Shown here in pieces: positions 42,829 to 50,668 of a DNA stretch of 64,000 nucleotides; within the stretch, counting starts at the first letter, position 1; each line of letters begins with the position of its first letter. The position numbers and the translations under genes are program-made. The notes under the pieces were generated by a model. It saw only the letters and a program-made list of their open reading frames with translations, searched no databases and had not been told where the DNA came from. The DNA is from Streptomyces dioscori (GTDB lineage: Bacteria > Actinomycetota > Actinomycetes > Streptomycetales > Streptomycetaceae): NCBI RefSeq assembly GCF_003024195.1, contig NZ_KZ679040.1, positions 248,001 through 312,000 of the forward strand. Direction: 5' to 3'.

Positions 42829-44192
42829 TTCGACCCCTGGGGTTCATTGTCGGGTGCCGCTGCGTCGTGGCTGGTCGCGCCGTTCCCCGCGCCCCTGGAG
42901 GGGCCTGGGACCTGGGGTTCGTTGTCGGGTGCCGCGCCGTCGTGGCCGGCCGCGCCGTTCCCCGCGCCCCTTGCGGGGCCGGGTGCGGCGTCGCCCTTGC
43001 CCATGGCGGGGCTTGGTGTGCCCAGTGCTTCCATGCGGAGCTTTGCCGCTCTGCGGAGGGCTTCGACCGTGGGGTCCTCGGGGTCGCCCGTGTGGCCGTG
43101 GGCCGCCGAGAGGACGTCGGTGACCGTGGTCAGGGCGCCGAGTTCGGCTCGGAGGGAGCGGCCGAGCGAGGTGACCGCGCCCTCGGCGCGGGAGCGGGCG
43201 CGGCAGTGGAAGGCCAGCTCGCAGGCGGCGAGGCACTCGGGGACGTAGGTCGCCGGGACCGACTCCACCGCGGCCGTCAGCTCGGCGGCGGGGAGGTCGG
43301 GGGAGAAGCAGGTGCCCTCCGGGAGCGCGTCGGCGATGTCCTCGACACGAGTGAGGCGCTCCAGCTGGCGGCGGGTCACCGAGCACTGCTTGCGGACGTC
43401 CACGGCCGACGCGGTGGGCAGGTTCGAGAAGTCCTTCGGGCAGACCAGCAGCACCGTGTGGTGAACCTCGGGCGCGGGGTCGAGCCGGGCCGCGACCTGC
43501 TCCAGCGCCAGGACGTACACCGCGGACTGGCGGGCCGCCGCGCCCACCTTGGCGGGGTCCGCCGAACCGTCCAGCATCGGGAAGGACTTGATCTCGACGA
43601 CCGTCCAGGCGCCGTCGGGGTGCACGACCACCGCGTCCGGCTCCAGGAAGGCGGGGGAGCCCGCCACCTCCAGGGCGAGCAGCGGGTGGTCGAGCAGCGT
43701 CCAGCCGCCCGCCGCGGTGGCCTCGCGCAGCGCCAGCGCCGTACGGGCGGTGCGCCCCTCGGGGCCGCTGGCGCCGAGGTCGGGCACCGCGCCGCCGACG
43801 GGCGGTTCGGCCTCCGCGTCCAGCTTCTCGTGCACGAGCCGCAGCAGCTCCGCGCCCCCGTCGGCCTTGACCCGCGCCTCGAAGGCGTTGCCCCGCATGA
43901 ACGCGAACTGCGACTGCCCGAAGGCCGACGGCGAACCGAGCGCGCTCGCCAGCACCGCCTTGTTCACGCCCGCGCCGTCGAGGATCGCGCGCCGGCGGCA
44001 CCCCGGATTCGCCGCGAGCGCCGCGAGGGCGCGCGCGTCCAGCGGCTGCGGCGGGACGGCCGGGCCGCGCAGCTCAGCGAGCCGGTGCCGGAGTCTCGTC
44101 CTCCGAGTCGACGGGACTGGCTGCCGGTTCGGCTCCCGGCTCGGCGGCACCCGGGGTGGCTGGGACCTTGCGTTGTCGGGGAAGTCGCTCAC
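42825..44192 (-). CDS. Cas4/RecB-like PD-(D/E)XK nuclease with probable Fe-S cluster
   Basis: About 455 residues from GTG 44192 (the frame is open to TTG 44222; no clear ribosome site). Nuclease motifs: Glu105 in MRGNAFEARV, the core Pro185-Asp186 and Glu200-Ile-Lys202 (VVEIKSFP), and the RecB-family QxxxY (Gln222, Tyr226). Cys65 in NPGCRRR plus Cys320, Cys324 and Cys330 (VPECLAACELAFHCR) match the one-plus-three cysteine layout of Cas4/AddB iron-sulfur nucleases. No CRISPR array or cas1 is nearby. The last 48 or so residues are encoded by two copies of an intergenic repeat. The 5' end overlaps the PAP2 gene by about 119 bp. Confidence 0.85.
   Translation of the reverse strand: MSDFPDNARSQPPRVPPSREPNRQPVPSTRRTRLRHRLAELRGPAVPPQPLDARALAALAANPGCRRRAILDGAGVNKAVLASALGSPSAFGQSQFAFMRGNAFEARVKADGGAELLRLVHEKLDAEAEPPVGGAVPDLGASGPEGRTARTALALREATAAGGWTLLDHPLLALEVAGSPAFLEPDAVVVHPDGAWTVVEIKSFPMLDGSADPAKVGAAARQSAVYVLALEQVAARLDPAPEVHHTVLLVCPKDFSNLPTASAVDVRKQCSVTRRQLERLTRVEDIADALPEGTCFSPDLPAAELTAAVESVPATYVPECLAACELAFHCRARSRAEGAVTSLGRSLRAELGALTTVTDVLSAAHGHTGDPEDPTVEALRRAAKLRMEALGTPSPAMGKGDAAPGPARGAGNGAAGHDGAAPDNEPQVPGPSRGAGNGATSHDAAAPDNEPQGSK
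42841..42970. repeat. Dispersed 19-bp repeat, two copies inside the nuclease coding sequence
   Basis: A 55-bp block occurs twice (42841-42895 and 42916-42970, period 75 bp) with a few substitutions. Each contains the 19-bp unit. They are read in frame as RGAGNGA followed by a His-Asp-containing stretch ending APDNEPQ, forming the C-terminus of the nuclease. Confidence 0.9.
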
Positions 44193-45069
44193 CCGGCGAA
44201 GTCTGGCACCCTGCACTGACAATTGAGGAACCTGCGTCGTGCGAGGCGATCGGAGGCGCGGCCGGGGGACCCCCGAGGGCCGGTGCGAAGGGACGGATCC
44301 CGAACCGTGCCCGGAAGGTGTCCGCGAGCCGCAGCACCGGCCGGGTGAGCAGGAATCCGATGCCCATGACGGCGAAGCCCGCGACCGCGTCCAGGAAGTA
44401 GTGGTTGGCGGTGCCCATCACCACGATCGTCGTGATCAGCGGATACAGGACGCCCGCGATCTTGGTGAGCCGCGTGCCGCCGTACATCCAGAGCATCACA
44501 CCGCACCACAGGGCCCAGCCGCAGTGCAGGCTCGGCATCGCCGCGTACTGGTTCGTCATGCCGCCGAGTCCGCGGGGCGCGCTCGCCTCGCCGCCCCACC
44601 AGCCGTAGTCGCTGTACTGGGCCATCGTGTCGACGAACCCGTGGCTCGCCGACAGCAGCCGCGGCGGGCAGGTCGGCAGCAGGGTGAAACCGATCAGGCC
44701 CATGAACGTGGACGTCATCAGCCAGGTCCGGGCGGCCCGGTAGCGCACCGCGCGGGACCGGAAGAGCCAGATGAGGACGGCGGGCGTCACCATGTAGTGC
44801 AGTGACGCGTACCAGAAGTCCGCCGGGATGCCGAGCCAGGGCTCACGCGTGAACAGGCGGTTCAGCGGGTGCTCGGCGTTCAGGAAGAAGAACTTCTCCA
44901 CCCGCAGGATCGCCAGGCCGTGGTCGACGGCATGGGTCACATCCCCGCGCGCGAGGAGCCGTCCCGCCGAGTAGGCCCCGTAGACCAGCAGGATCAGGGG
45001 CAGCTCGGTCCACCAGCGGAGGCGGATTCGTGGTGCCGCCTCGCTGACTGGTGCATCGGTCCGCAGCAT
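44074..45069 (-). CDS. PAP2-family membrane phosphatase
   Basis: A 331-residue protein. ATG 45069 is chosen for GGGAGGAA upstream. It has about six membrane helices and the phosphatase motifs AMPSLHCGW and [11 protein letters not shown] of the PAP2_3 (inositol-phosphotransferase-like) group, with CPPRLL before them. Family members dephosphorylate or transfer lipid-linked phosphate groups. The C-terminal 60 residues are a soluble Pro/Glu-rich tail that overlaps the next gene on the same strand. Confidence 0.88.
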   Translation of the reverse strand: MLRTDAPVSEAAPRIRLRWWTELPLILLVYGAYSAGRLLARGDVTHAVDHGLAILRVEKFFFLNAEHPLNRLFTREPWLGIPADFWYASLHYMVTPAVLIWLFRSRAVRYRAARTWLMTSTFMGLIGFTLLPTCPPRLLSASHGFVDTMAQYSDYGWWGGEASAPRGLGGMTNQYAAMPSLHCGWALWCGVMLWMYGGTRLTKIAGVLYPLITTIVVMGTANHYFLDAVAGFAVMGIGFLLTRPVLRLADTFRARFGIRPFAPALGGPPAAPPIASHDAGSSIVSAGCQTSPGERLPRQRKVPATPGAAEPGAEPAASPVDSEDETPAPAR

Positions 45070-45276
45070 CCGATTCCTCCCCCTCCTGCTCCCCCGCGCG
45101 CAGTGCCGCGGACCAATGTACGGTCTGTGCGCTTCCCCTGTGGGGGCGCCCCCGGTGCTCAAAGACGCGTAGATCGCCCGCCGGGTTGCTTCTCGCGCGC
45201 GTGCGCCATGATTGAAGTGATCCATCCCTCGTTCTTCTGCGGTTCACCCGCCCGAGTTTCCCCGAAAGGCCCTTTC

Positions 45277-45873
45277 ATGGCACCGCGCATCCTGCTGGCC
45301 CGGCACGGACAGACGCAATGGTCGCTGTCCGGCAAGCACACCGGCAGGACCGACATCCCTCTCCTGGACGAGGGCAGACGCGGTGCGAAACTGCTCGGCG
45401 AGCGTCTGCACAGGGCGCCGCTGGACGGGCTCTCCGGAGCGGAGGTCCTCACCAGCCCGCTGGCACGCGCGCGTGAGACCTGCGAGATCGCCGGCTTCGG
45501 CGGCCGGGCGACCCCCTGGGACGCGCTCATGGAGTGGGACTACGGCGCGTACGAGGGTCTGACCCCCGACGAGATCAGGGCCGACCGCCCCGACTGGCTG
45601 ATCTGGCGGGACGGTGTGCCCGGGGGCGAGACCCTCGCGGAGGTCTCCGCGCGCGCGGACGAGGTCGTCGAACGGGTCCGCGCCGGGGAGCGTGACGTGC
45701 TGATCTTCGCCCACGGCCACATCCTGCGGTCGATCGGCGCCCGCTGGCTCGGCTTCGACATCGACTTCGCGGCCCGCGTCCGCCTCAACCCCACGTCCCT
45801 CTCGGTCCTGGGCTGGGCCTACGGAGAGCCCGCGATCGAGACCTGGAACGACTGCGGCCACCTGATCCCGTAG
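45277..45873 (+). CDS. Histidine phosphatase family protein (phosphoglycerate mutase-like)
   Basis: A 198-residue protein starting at ATG 45277. The catalytic motif is [11 protein letters not shown], with [14 protein letters not shown], the proton donor region [14 protein letters not shown], and the second histidine in [15 protein letters not shown]. These motifs fit a cofactor-independent-size phosphatase branch rather than true phosphoglycerate mutase. Substrate unknown. Divergent from the PAP2 gene. Confidence 0.92.
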   Translation: MAPRILLARHGQTQWSLSGKHTGRTDIPLLDEGRRGAKLLGERLHRAPLDGLSGAEVLTSPLARARETCEIAGFGGRATPWDALMEWDYGAYEGLTPDEIRADRPDWLIWRDGVPGGETLAEVSARADEVVERVRAGERDVLIFAHGHILRSIGARWLGFDIDFAARVRLNPTSLSVLGWAYGEPAIETWNDCGHLIP

Positions 45874-45933
45874 CCCGGTCATGGCTTGGCCCCGGAACGG
45901 CCCGGCCTTGGTACGGCTCGGCCCCGGCACGGT

Positions 45934-47436
45934 CTAGGCCGGTCGCGGCAGGGCCCCGTGCCGTTCCAGGAAGTCCGACACCCCCGACGCGCGGCGGTGC
46001 GGCAGCAGGACCCTGGCCGTGCCCGCCAGCATGGTCTGCACCCGGGACGACTGGACCTCGTCCAGCAGGTCCAGGACGCGCAGCCCGGCCGCGGCGGCCT
46101 CGTCCGGGTGCCCGGCGCGGGCCAGGTCGTCGGCGAGTTCGGCCGTGTACAGCGCGAGGTTGCGGGTGAAGTGCGGGTCCTGGAGCCGGGTCGCCCGGCG
46201 GGCCTGGTGGGCGGCGCGCTGCCAGTCGCCGAGCGTCGACCAGCACTGCGCCTCCAGGCCGGCCAGTTCGGCGTCTCCGTAGAAGCTCATCCACTCCGGG
46301 TCGGCGTCGCAGGGGCCACGCCCGTACAGGGCCTGCGCCCGGGTCAGTGCCTGCTCGCAGCCCCTCCGGTCGGCCAGCCCCGCCCAGCCGCCCGCCTCGC
46401 GCAGCGCGAGCAGCGACAGGAGCCGGGCCGAGCCGAGGGGACGCGCCGCGTACTGGGCGGCCTGGGCCGCCCGTACCGCCTCGCGGGGCCGTCCCGCGTC
46501 CCGGGCGAGGAAGGACGTGTTGCAGAAGGCGTGCGCCTCCAGGGCCGGGTCCCTGGCCACCCGGGCCGTCGCGAGCGCCTCCGCGTAGTGCGAGCGGGCG
46601 TCGTCGAACCGCCCCGAGTCGTGCGCCAGCCAGCCCACCGAGATGGCCAGCTCACCGGCGCCCGTGTGCAGCCGATCGGCGGTCGCCTGCCGTGCGGCGC
46701 CGGCGTCCAGCAGGGCGTACGCGGCCCGCAGCGGAGCCGCCGCCCTCCGGTACAGCCCGTCGGCGCCGTGCCGGTCGTCCAGCAGGCGGATCTTGCGGAC
46801 GGCCTCTTCCAGCGCCCCCGCCTCGGCTTCGCCGGCGCGGCGCACGGAACGCGGCGCGGCCTCGGCCGTACCGCCGAACGCGAGCCCCCAGGGGCCCAGC
46901 GAGGCGGCCGCCACCGTGGCGGTACCGCCGCTCATGAATGCGCGACGTTGCACGTCGCTCTCCTCGTGGTTCTGATCGTCGATCTCGTGCGGGTCGTACG
47001 GGGCGTGCGGGTCGTACGACGTGTACGGGTCGTGTGTCGTTACATACGGCTCGTACGCCCCGTCCGTCTCATGCGGGGCGGACAGCGGGCTCGTGGTGCG
47101 TGCAACGGGCGCCACCTCGGCGGTACGCGCCCCCCGTCCACGTACCGCCGAACGGGGTACGAAGCCCAGGTCGGTCAGTGTCCGGCCGGGGAACATGTGC
47201 AGGAAAACCCGTTCGTACGCGTAGTTGGGACAGCGGATCTCGCCAGCCTCGACCCGCCCGATGTAGCGCGCGTCGCAGCTGACCCGTTCGTCGATCTCCC
47301 GGGCCGCCCGCCGCACGGCGGCGGCGAACTCGCCCGGCGAGCGCTGTCCGCGCAGGCGCCGGAAGGCGAGATTCGGCCGTGGCGGCCGAGGTGGCCGAGG
47401 TGACTGGGACGACGAGGTCGTCGGTGACGACGCCAT
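45934..47436 (-). CDS. XRE-type regulator with tetratricopeptide-like repeats (NsdA-like)
   Basis: A 500-residue protein starting at ATG 47436 after GAGAGGG. The N-terminal DNA-binding region contains SPGEFAAAVRRAAREI and YIGRVEAGEIRCPNYAYERV. A linker of about 60 residues holds a YDPH-type repeat, then RRAFMSGGTATVAAAS (a Tat-like segment that also occurs in NsdA-like regulators), and a helical TPR-type domain to the C-terminus (WLAHDSGRFDDARSHYAEAL, ARDAGRPREAVRAAQAAQ). NsdA-type proteins act as repressors of antibiotic production and sporulation in Streptomyces. This is a paralogue; its targets are unknown. Confidence 0.82.
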   Translation of the reverse strand: MASSPTTSSSQSPRPPRPPRPNLAFRRLRGQRSPGEFAAAVRRAAREIDERVSCDARYIGRVEAGEIRCPNYAYERVFLHMFPGRTLTDLGFVPRSAVRGRGARTAEVAPVARTTSPLSAPHETDGAYEPYVTTHDPYTSYDPHAPYDPHEIDDQNHEESDVQRRAFMSGGTATVAAASLGPWGLAFGGTAEAAPRSVRRAGEAEAGALEEAVRKIRLLDDRHGADGLYRRAAAPLRAAYALLDAGAARQATADRLHTGAGELAISVGWLAHDSGRFDDARSHYAEALATARVARDPALEAHAFCNTSFLARDAGRPREAVRAAQAAQYAARPLGSARLLSLLALREAGGWAGLADRRGCEQALTRAQALYGRGPCDADPEWMSFYGDAELAGLEAQCWSTLGDWQRAAHQARRATRLQDPHFTRNLALYTAELADDLARAGHPDEAAAAGLRVLDLLDEVQSSRVQTMLAGTARVLLPHRRASGVSDFLERHGALPRPA

Positions 47437-47697
47437 GGCCGGGCCCTCTCTCGCGAACCGTCGAACCATGCCGGAACCGGCACGAGTTGATCATGTGAGT
47501 GATCGAGCCGCTCCTGTGGTTCCGGCGGGCTCGAACGTACCCGCTGTGACGAGCCGACCACACGGGGTTTGGCTACAAAACGGATATCTCATCCCTGATC
47601 TGCCATGAACTGCCATCCTTTGCGGCCGAGTTTCGCCGTAGCCGTTGACGCTGTGCAGCGTTGAACCATGTGGTGTGCTCGATGGAGGAGGGGTTCC

Positions 47698-48093
47698 GTG
47701 GTGGAGGCCAGGATGGAGACCAGGCAGAGCGAAGGCCGCGGGGATCCTTGCGACCTCGTCACCGTGCCCGCCCGGCAGGGACTGGAGGCCGTCGACATCC
47801 TGCGGCGGGGCGCTCCCGCCGAGGCGGTCGGGCCCGTACTGCACGACGACAACTGCGACACTCTGGGGTTCCTGGTGCCGCCCGGTACGGCGTCCGCGTG
47901 GGACGTTCCCGGCAGTACGTGTACGCGGACCGACGGGCGGGGGGTGCGGTTGGCGCCGCCCGAGCCGCCCGTCGAGGGGTCGGACTGGCTGCTGCCGCCG
48001 GGGGAGGCGGAGCTGGCGACGGATCCTGCGGTGTTGCGGGCGGCGTTGGGGGAGGCGGCTCGGTTGATCGAGGCCGCGGACAACTGCCGTTGA
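47698..48093 (+). CDS. Conserved hypothetical protein
   Basis: A 131-residue soluble protein; GTG 47698 lies after GGAGGAGGGG. It contains LVTVPARQGLEAVDIL, DDNCDTLGFLVPPGTASAWD and SDWLLPPGEAELATDPAVLR. No signal peptide or membrane segment. I do not recognise a family. It is divergent from the XRE/TPR regulator gene and may be controlled by it. Confidence 0.72.
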   Translation: MVEARMETRQSEGRGDPCDLVTVPARQGLEAVDILRRGAPAEAVGPVLHDDNCDTLGFLVPPGTASAWDVPGSTCTRTDGRGVRLAPPEPPVEGSDWLLPPGEAELATDPAVLRAALGEAARLIEAADNCR

Positions 48094-48163
48094 GGGTGGC
48101 AGGGGGTGCGTTGGGCTTGGCGTCTCGTTGTCGGGTGCGGGTGCGGGTGTGTTGTGGCTGGTC

Positions 48164-48267
48164 GCGCAGTTCCCCGCGCCCCTTACAGGCAAAGGATTGC
48201 GCCGTTCCCCGCGCCCCTTGGGGCTGCGCCCCCTGAAGGCGAAAGATTGCGCCGTTCCCCGCGCCCC
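48164..48267. repeat. Dispersed 19-bp repeat cluster, three copies
   Basis: Same-orientation copies at 48164, 48199 and 48249, between two plus-strand genes. The spacer contains GGGGCTGCGCCCC, which can itself pair. Confidence 0.85.
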
Positions 48268-48291
48268 TCTTGGCTGGTCGATAATGGGGGG

Positions 48292-49152
48292 ATGGGTAAG
48301 GGGAAGAATCGGCGTGCGGTGAGTGCGGCCCTTGTCGAGGAGGTCGACGGGGGGCTTGCCGAGTTGTTGCCCGATCGGGAGCGGGCGCGGGCGTGGACCC
48401 TGCTCATCGACGGGGCCCCGCAGTCGCATGTCGACCTCGACGATCCGGCGTATCTGAGCTTCGAGTACCAGCGCCGCCTCGGGCACGTCATCGACCTCGT
48501 CGCCCCGCCCGGCCGGCCCGTGCACGCCGTGCACCTCGGCGGTGGTGCCCTCACCCTCGCCCGGTACGTGGCAGCCACCCGCCCCCGCTCCACCCAGCAG
48601 GTCGTCGAACGCGACGCGGCGCTCGTCCAACTGGTCAGGCGTGAACTGCCGTTGGACCCGAACGCCCGGATCCGGGTGCGGTCCGTCGACGCGCGCGACG
48701 GGCTCGCCAAGGTGCCGGACGGCTGGGCGGACCTGGTCATCGCGGATGTGTTCAGCGGGGCGCGCACGCCCGCGCATCTGACGTCCGGAGAGTTCCTCAC
48801 CGAGGTGCGCAGGGTCGTGAAGGCCGGTGGTCTGTACGCCGCCAACCTCGCCGACGGCCCGCCCCTGGCGCACCTGCGCGGCCAGATCGCCACCGCGGCC
48901 GGCGTCTTCCCCGAACTCGCCCTCGTCGCCGACCCCACGGTCCTGCGCGGCAAACGCTTCGGCAACGCGGTCCTGGTCGCCTCCGACCAGCCCCTCCCGG
49001 TCGCGGAACTGACCCGCCGAGCGGCCTCCGACCCCCACCCGGCCAGGGTCGAACACGGCAAGCAACTGAGGGACTTCAGCGGCGGAGCGACCCCGGTGAC
49101 GGACGCGGTGGCGGTCCCCTCCCCGGCTCCTCCACCATCCGCTTTCCAGTAG
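48292..49152 (+). CDS. Spermidine synthase-fold methyltransferase-like protein
   Basis: A 286-residue protein starting at ATG 48292. It shows YLSFEYQRRLGHVIDL, the nucleotide-binding VHAVHLGGGALTLARYVA, the acidic VVERDAALVQLVRRE, DARDGLAKVPDGWADLVIADVFSG, and FLTEVRRVVKAGGLYAANLAD. This matches spermidine synthase-like Rossmann proteins, but the substrate-binding residues of true aminopropyltransferases are not clear, so polyamine synthesis is uncertain. The gene before it is unrelated. Confidence 0.82.
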   Translation: MGKGKNRRAVSAALVEEVDGGLAELLPDRERARAWTLLIDGAPQSHVDLDDPAYLSFEYQRRLGHVIDLVAPPGRPVHAVHLGGGALTLARYVAATRPRSTQQVVERDAALVQLVRRELPLDPNARIRVRSVDARDGLAKVPDGWADLVIADVFSGARTPAHLTSGEFLTEVRRVVKAGGLYAANLADGPPLAHLRGQIATAAGVFPELALVADPTVLRGKRFGNAVLVASDQPLPVAELTRRAASDPHPARVEHGKQLRDFSGGATPVTDAVAVPSPAPPPSAFQ

Positions 49153-49175
49153 GGGCCCACCATGGCGCCCCCTCA

Positions 49176-49194
49176 GGGGCGCGGGGAACTGCGC
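49176..49194. repeat. Single copy of the dispersed 19-bp repeat
   Basis: GGGGCGCGGGGAACTGCGC, followed by the usual CCCCCACCGGACCCGCAG flank, between convergent genes. Confidence 0.9.
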
Positions 49195-49251
49195 GACCAG
49201 CCCCCACCGGACCCGCAGCCGGAGTCAGAACCCTCGAAACCCGCAGAACCC

Positions 49252-49815
49252 TCAGTAGGTGTTCACTTCGACCCGCGGCGCGGAGTCGTGCCACGTACAG
49301 AACACCGACACCCGATCCGCCCCGGACGAGAACTCCACCCGGATCCACGTCTCGGTCTTCCAGACCTGCATCGACCACCCGGACGCGGGCGTCGCAGACA
49401 CCAGCGACGCCGACGCCGTCCCGAGGTCGAAGACGGCCCGCCCCCCGTCGGTGTCGTAACTCTTCACCTCACCGGAGGCCCCCGCGCTGGGCGAAGCCGC
49501 ACCCGCGGACTTCGAACGCGACGCCGACGGCGACGGTGACGACGAAGTCGAGGGCGCGGCCGAGGAAGAACCGCTCGCACGCGGCGACCGGCTCTTCGAC
49601 GGCGAGGCCGCCGACCCCGCCGGGGACTCCGCCCGACTCGTCGAGGACGACAGCGGTTTCGCTCCCTGCGTGGCCGCGTCCGCCGCGATCGGCAGCGCCC
49701 GCGGCGGGTCGTAGGCCGTCCCGGTCATGACCGTGTGCACACCCCACCACGACAGCGTGACCGCCACGCCCGTGGCGAGCGACCAAGCCAGTACGTGTAC
49801 GAGTCCTCTGCGCAT
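49252..49815 (-). CDS. Membrane-anchored Ser-rich secreted protein
   Basis: A 187-residue protein starting at ATG 49815 after AGGATGG. One N-terminal membrane segment (LVHVLAWSLATGVAVTLSWWG) is followed by a Ser/Ala/Pro-rich stretch of about 70 residues, likely unstructured, and a small C-terminal beta domain with SWSMQ- and WIRVEF-type strands and one cysteine. No known domain. It is divergent from the response-regulator gene and could belong to the stimulus perceived by that system. Confidence 0.72.
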   Translation of the reverse strand: MRRGLVHVLAWSLATGVAVTLSWWGVHTVMTGTAYDPPRALPIAADAATQGAKPLSSSTSRAESPAGSAASPSKSRSPRASGSSSAAPSTSSSPSPSASRSKSAGAASPSAGASGEVKSYDTDGGRAVFDLGTASASLVSATPASGWSMQVWKTETWIRVEFSSGADRVSVFCTWHDSAPRVEVNTY

Positions 49816-49866
49816 CGCGGGCCATCCTGCCCCACGAGCCCCGTCCGTGTCCCGTCCGTGTGCCGT

Positions 49867-49894
49867 CCGTCCACAGGCCCGGGAGTTGTCCACA
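49867..49894. promoter_or_regulatory. Two DnaA-box-like repeats upstream of the two-component system
   Basis: CCGTCCACA (49867-49875) and TTGTCCACA (49886-49894) are 19 bp apart in the same orientation, each followed by GGCCC. The second matches the Streptomyces DnaA consensus exactly. They lie in the 121-bp divergent promoter and could instead be response-regulator half-sites. Confidence 0.5.
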
Positions 49895-49936
49895 GGCCCA
49901 GGACCCGGTCCGCCGGATTGGCGTACGGTGCGGCTC

Positions 49937-50668
49937 ATGGCAAGTGTGCTCGTGGTCGAGGACGACCAGTTCGTACGCTCCGCCCTCATCCGGCATCTGA
50001 CCGAGGCCGCGCACACGGTGCGCAGTGTCGGTACGGCCCTTGAGGCGTTGCGCGAGGTCGCCCATTTCCGTTTCGACGTCGTGATCCTGGATCTCGGCCT
50101 GCCCGACCTGGACGGGTCGGAGGCGCTGAAGATGCTGCGCGGCATCACCGACGTGCCCGTGATCGTGGCGACCGCGCGGGACGACGAGACGGAGATCGTC
50201 CGGCTGTTGAACGACGGCGCGGACGACTACCTGACCAAGCCGTTCTCGGTGGAGCACCTGTCCGCGAGGATGGCGGCGGTGCTGCGCCGGGCCCGGTCCT
50301 CGGCCGCGGAGCCGCCGCCCTCGCCCCAGCTCCGGGTCGGCGGTCTCGCCATCGACCCGCTGCGCCGCCAGGCCGAACTGGACGGCGTACGACTGGATCT
50401 GACGCGGCGCGAGTTCGACCTGCTGGCCTTCCTGGCGGGGCGGCCCGGTGTCGTCGTGGCGCGCAAGGAACTGCTGGCCGAGGTGTGGCAGCAGTCCTAC
50501 GGGGACGACCAGACGATCGACGTCCATCTGTCCTGGCTGCGGCGGAAGCTGGGCGAGACGGCGGCCCGGCCGCGCTATCTGCACACCCTGCGCGGGGTCG
50601 GCGTGAAGCTGGAGCCGCCGGGCCAGGGCGGGCTGCGCGGTCCGGCGGGCACGGAGCCGGCGCGATGA
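49937..50668 (+). CDS. OmpR-family response regulator
   Basis: A 243-residue regulator starting at ATG 49937. Receiver domain: VLVVEDDQFVRSAL with the acidic pair, phosphoacceptor Asp in VVILDLGLPDLDG, conserved Thr/Ala in IVATARDDE and Lys in DDYLTKPFSVEHL. A winged helix follows with LTRREFDLLAFLAGRPG and TIDVHLSWLRRKLGE. Its stop overlaps the kinase start (ATGA), so the pair is co-translated. Targets unknown; it may control the divergent secreted protein. Confidence 0.94.
   Translation: MASVLVVEDDQFVRSALIRHLTEAAHTVRSVGTALEALREVAHFRFDVVILDLGLPDLDGSEALKMLRGITDVPVIVATARDDETEIVRLLNDGADDYLTKPFSVEHLSARMAAVLRRARSSAAEPPPSPQLRVGGLAIDPLRRQAELDGVRLDLTRREFDLLAFLAGRPGVVVARKELLAEVWQQSYGDDQTIDVHLSWLRRKLGETAARPRYLHTLRGVGVKLEPPGQGGLRGPAGTEPAR

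Noticed and set aside
39875..44192. CRISPR-Cas remnant, because of the Cas4-like nuclease
   Set aside because: No repeat-spacer array, cas1, cas2 or effector gene is seen anywhere in the window. Cas4-like nucleases exist outside CRISPR systems.
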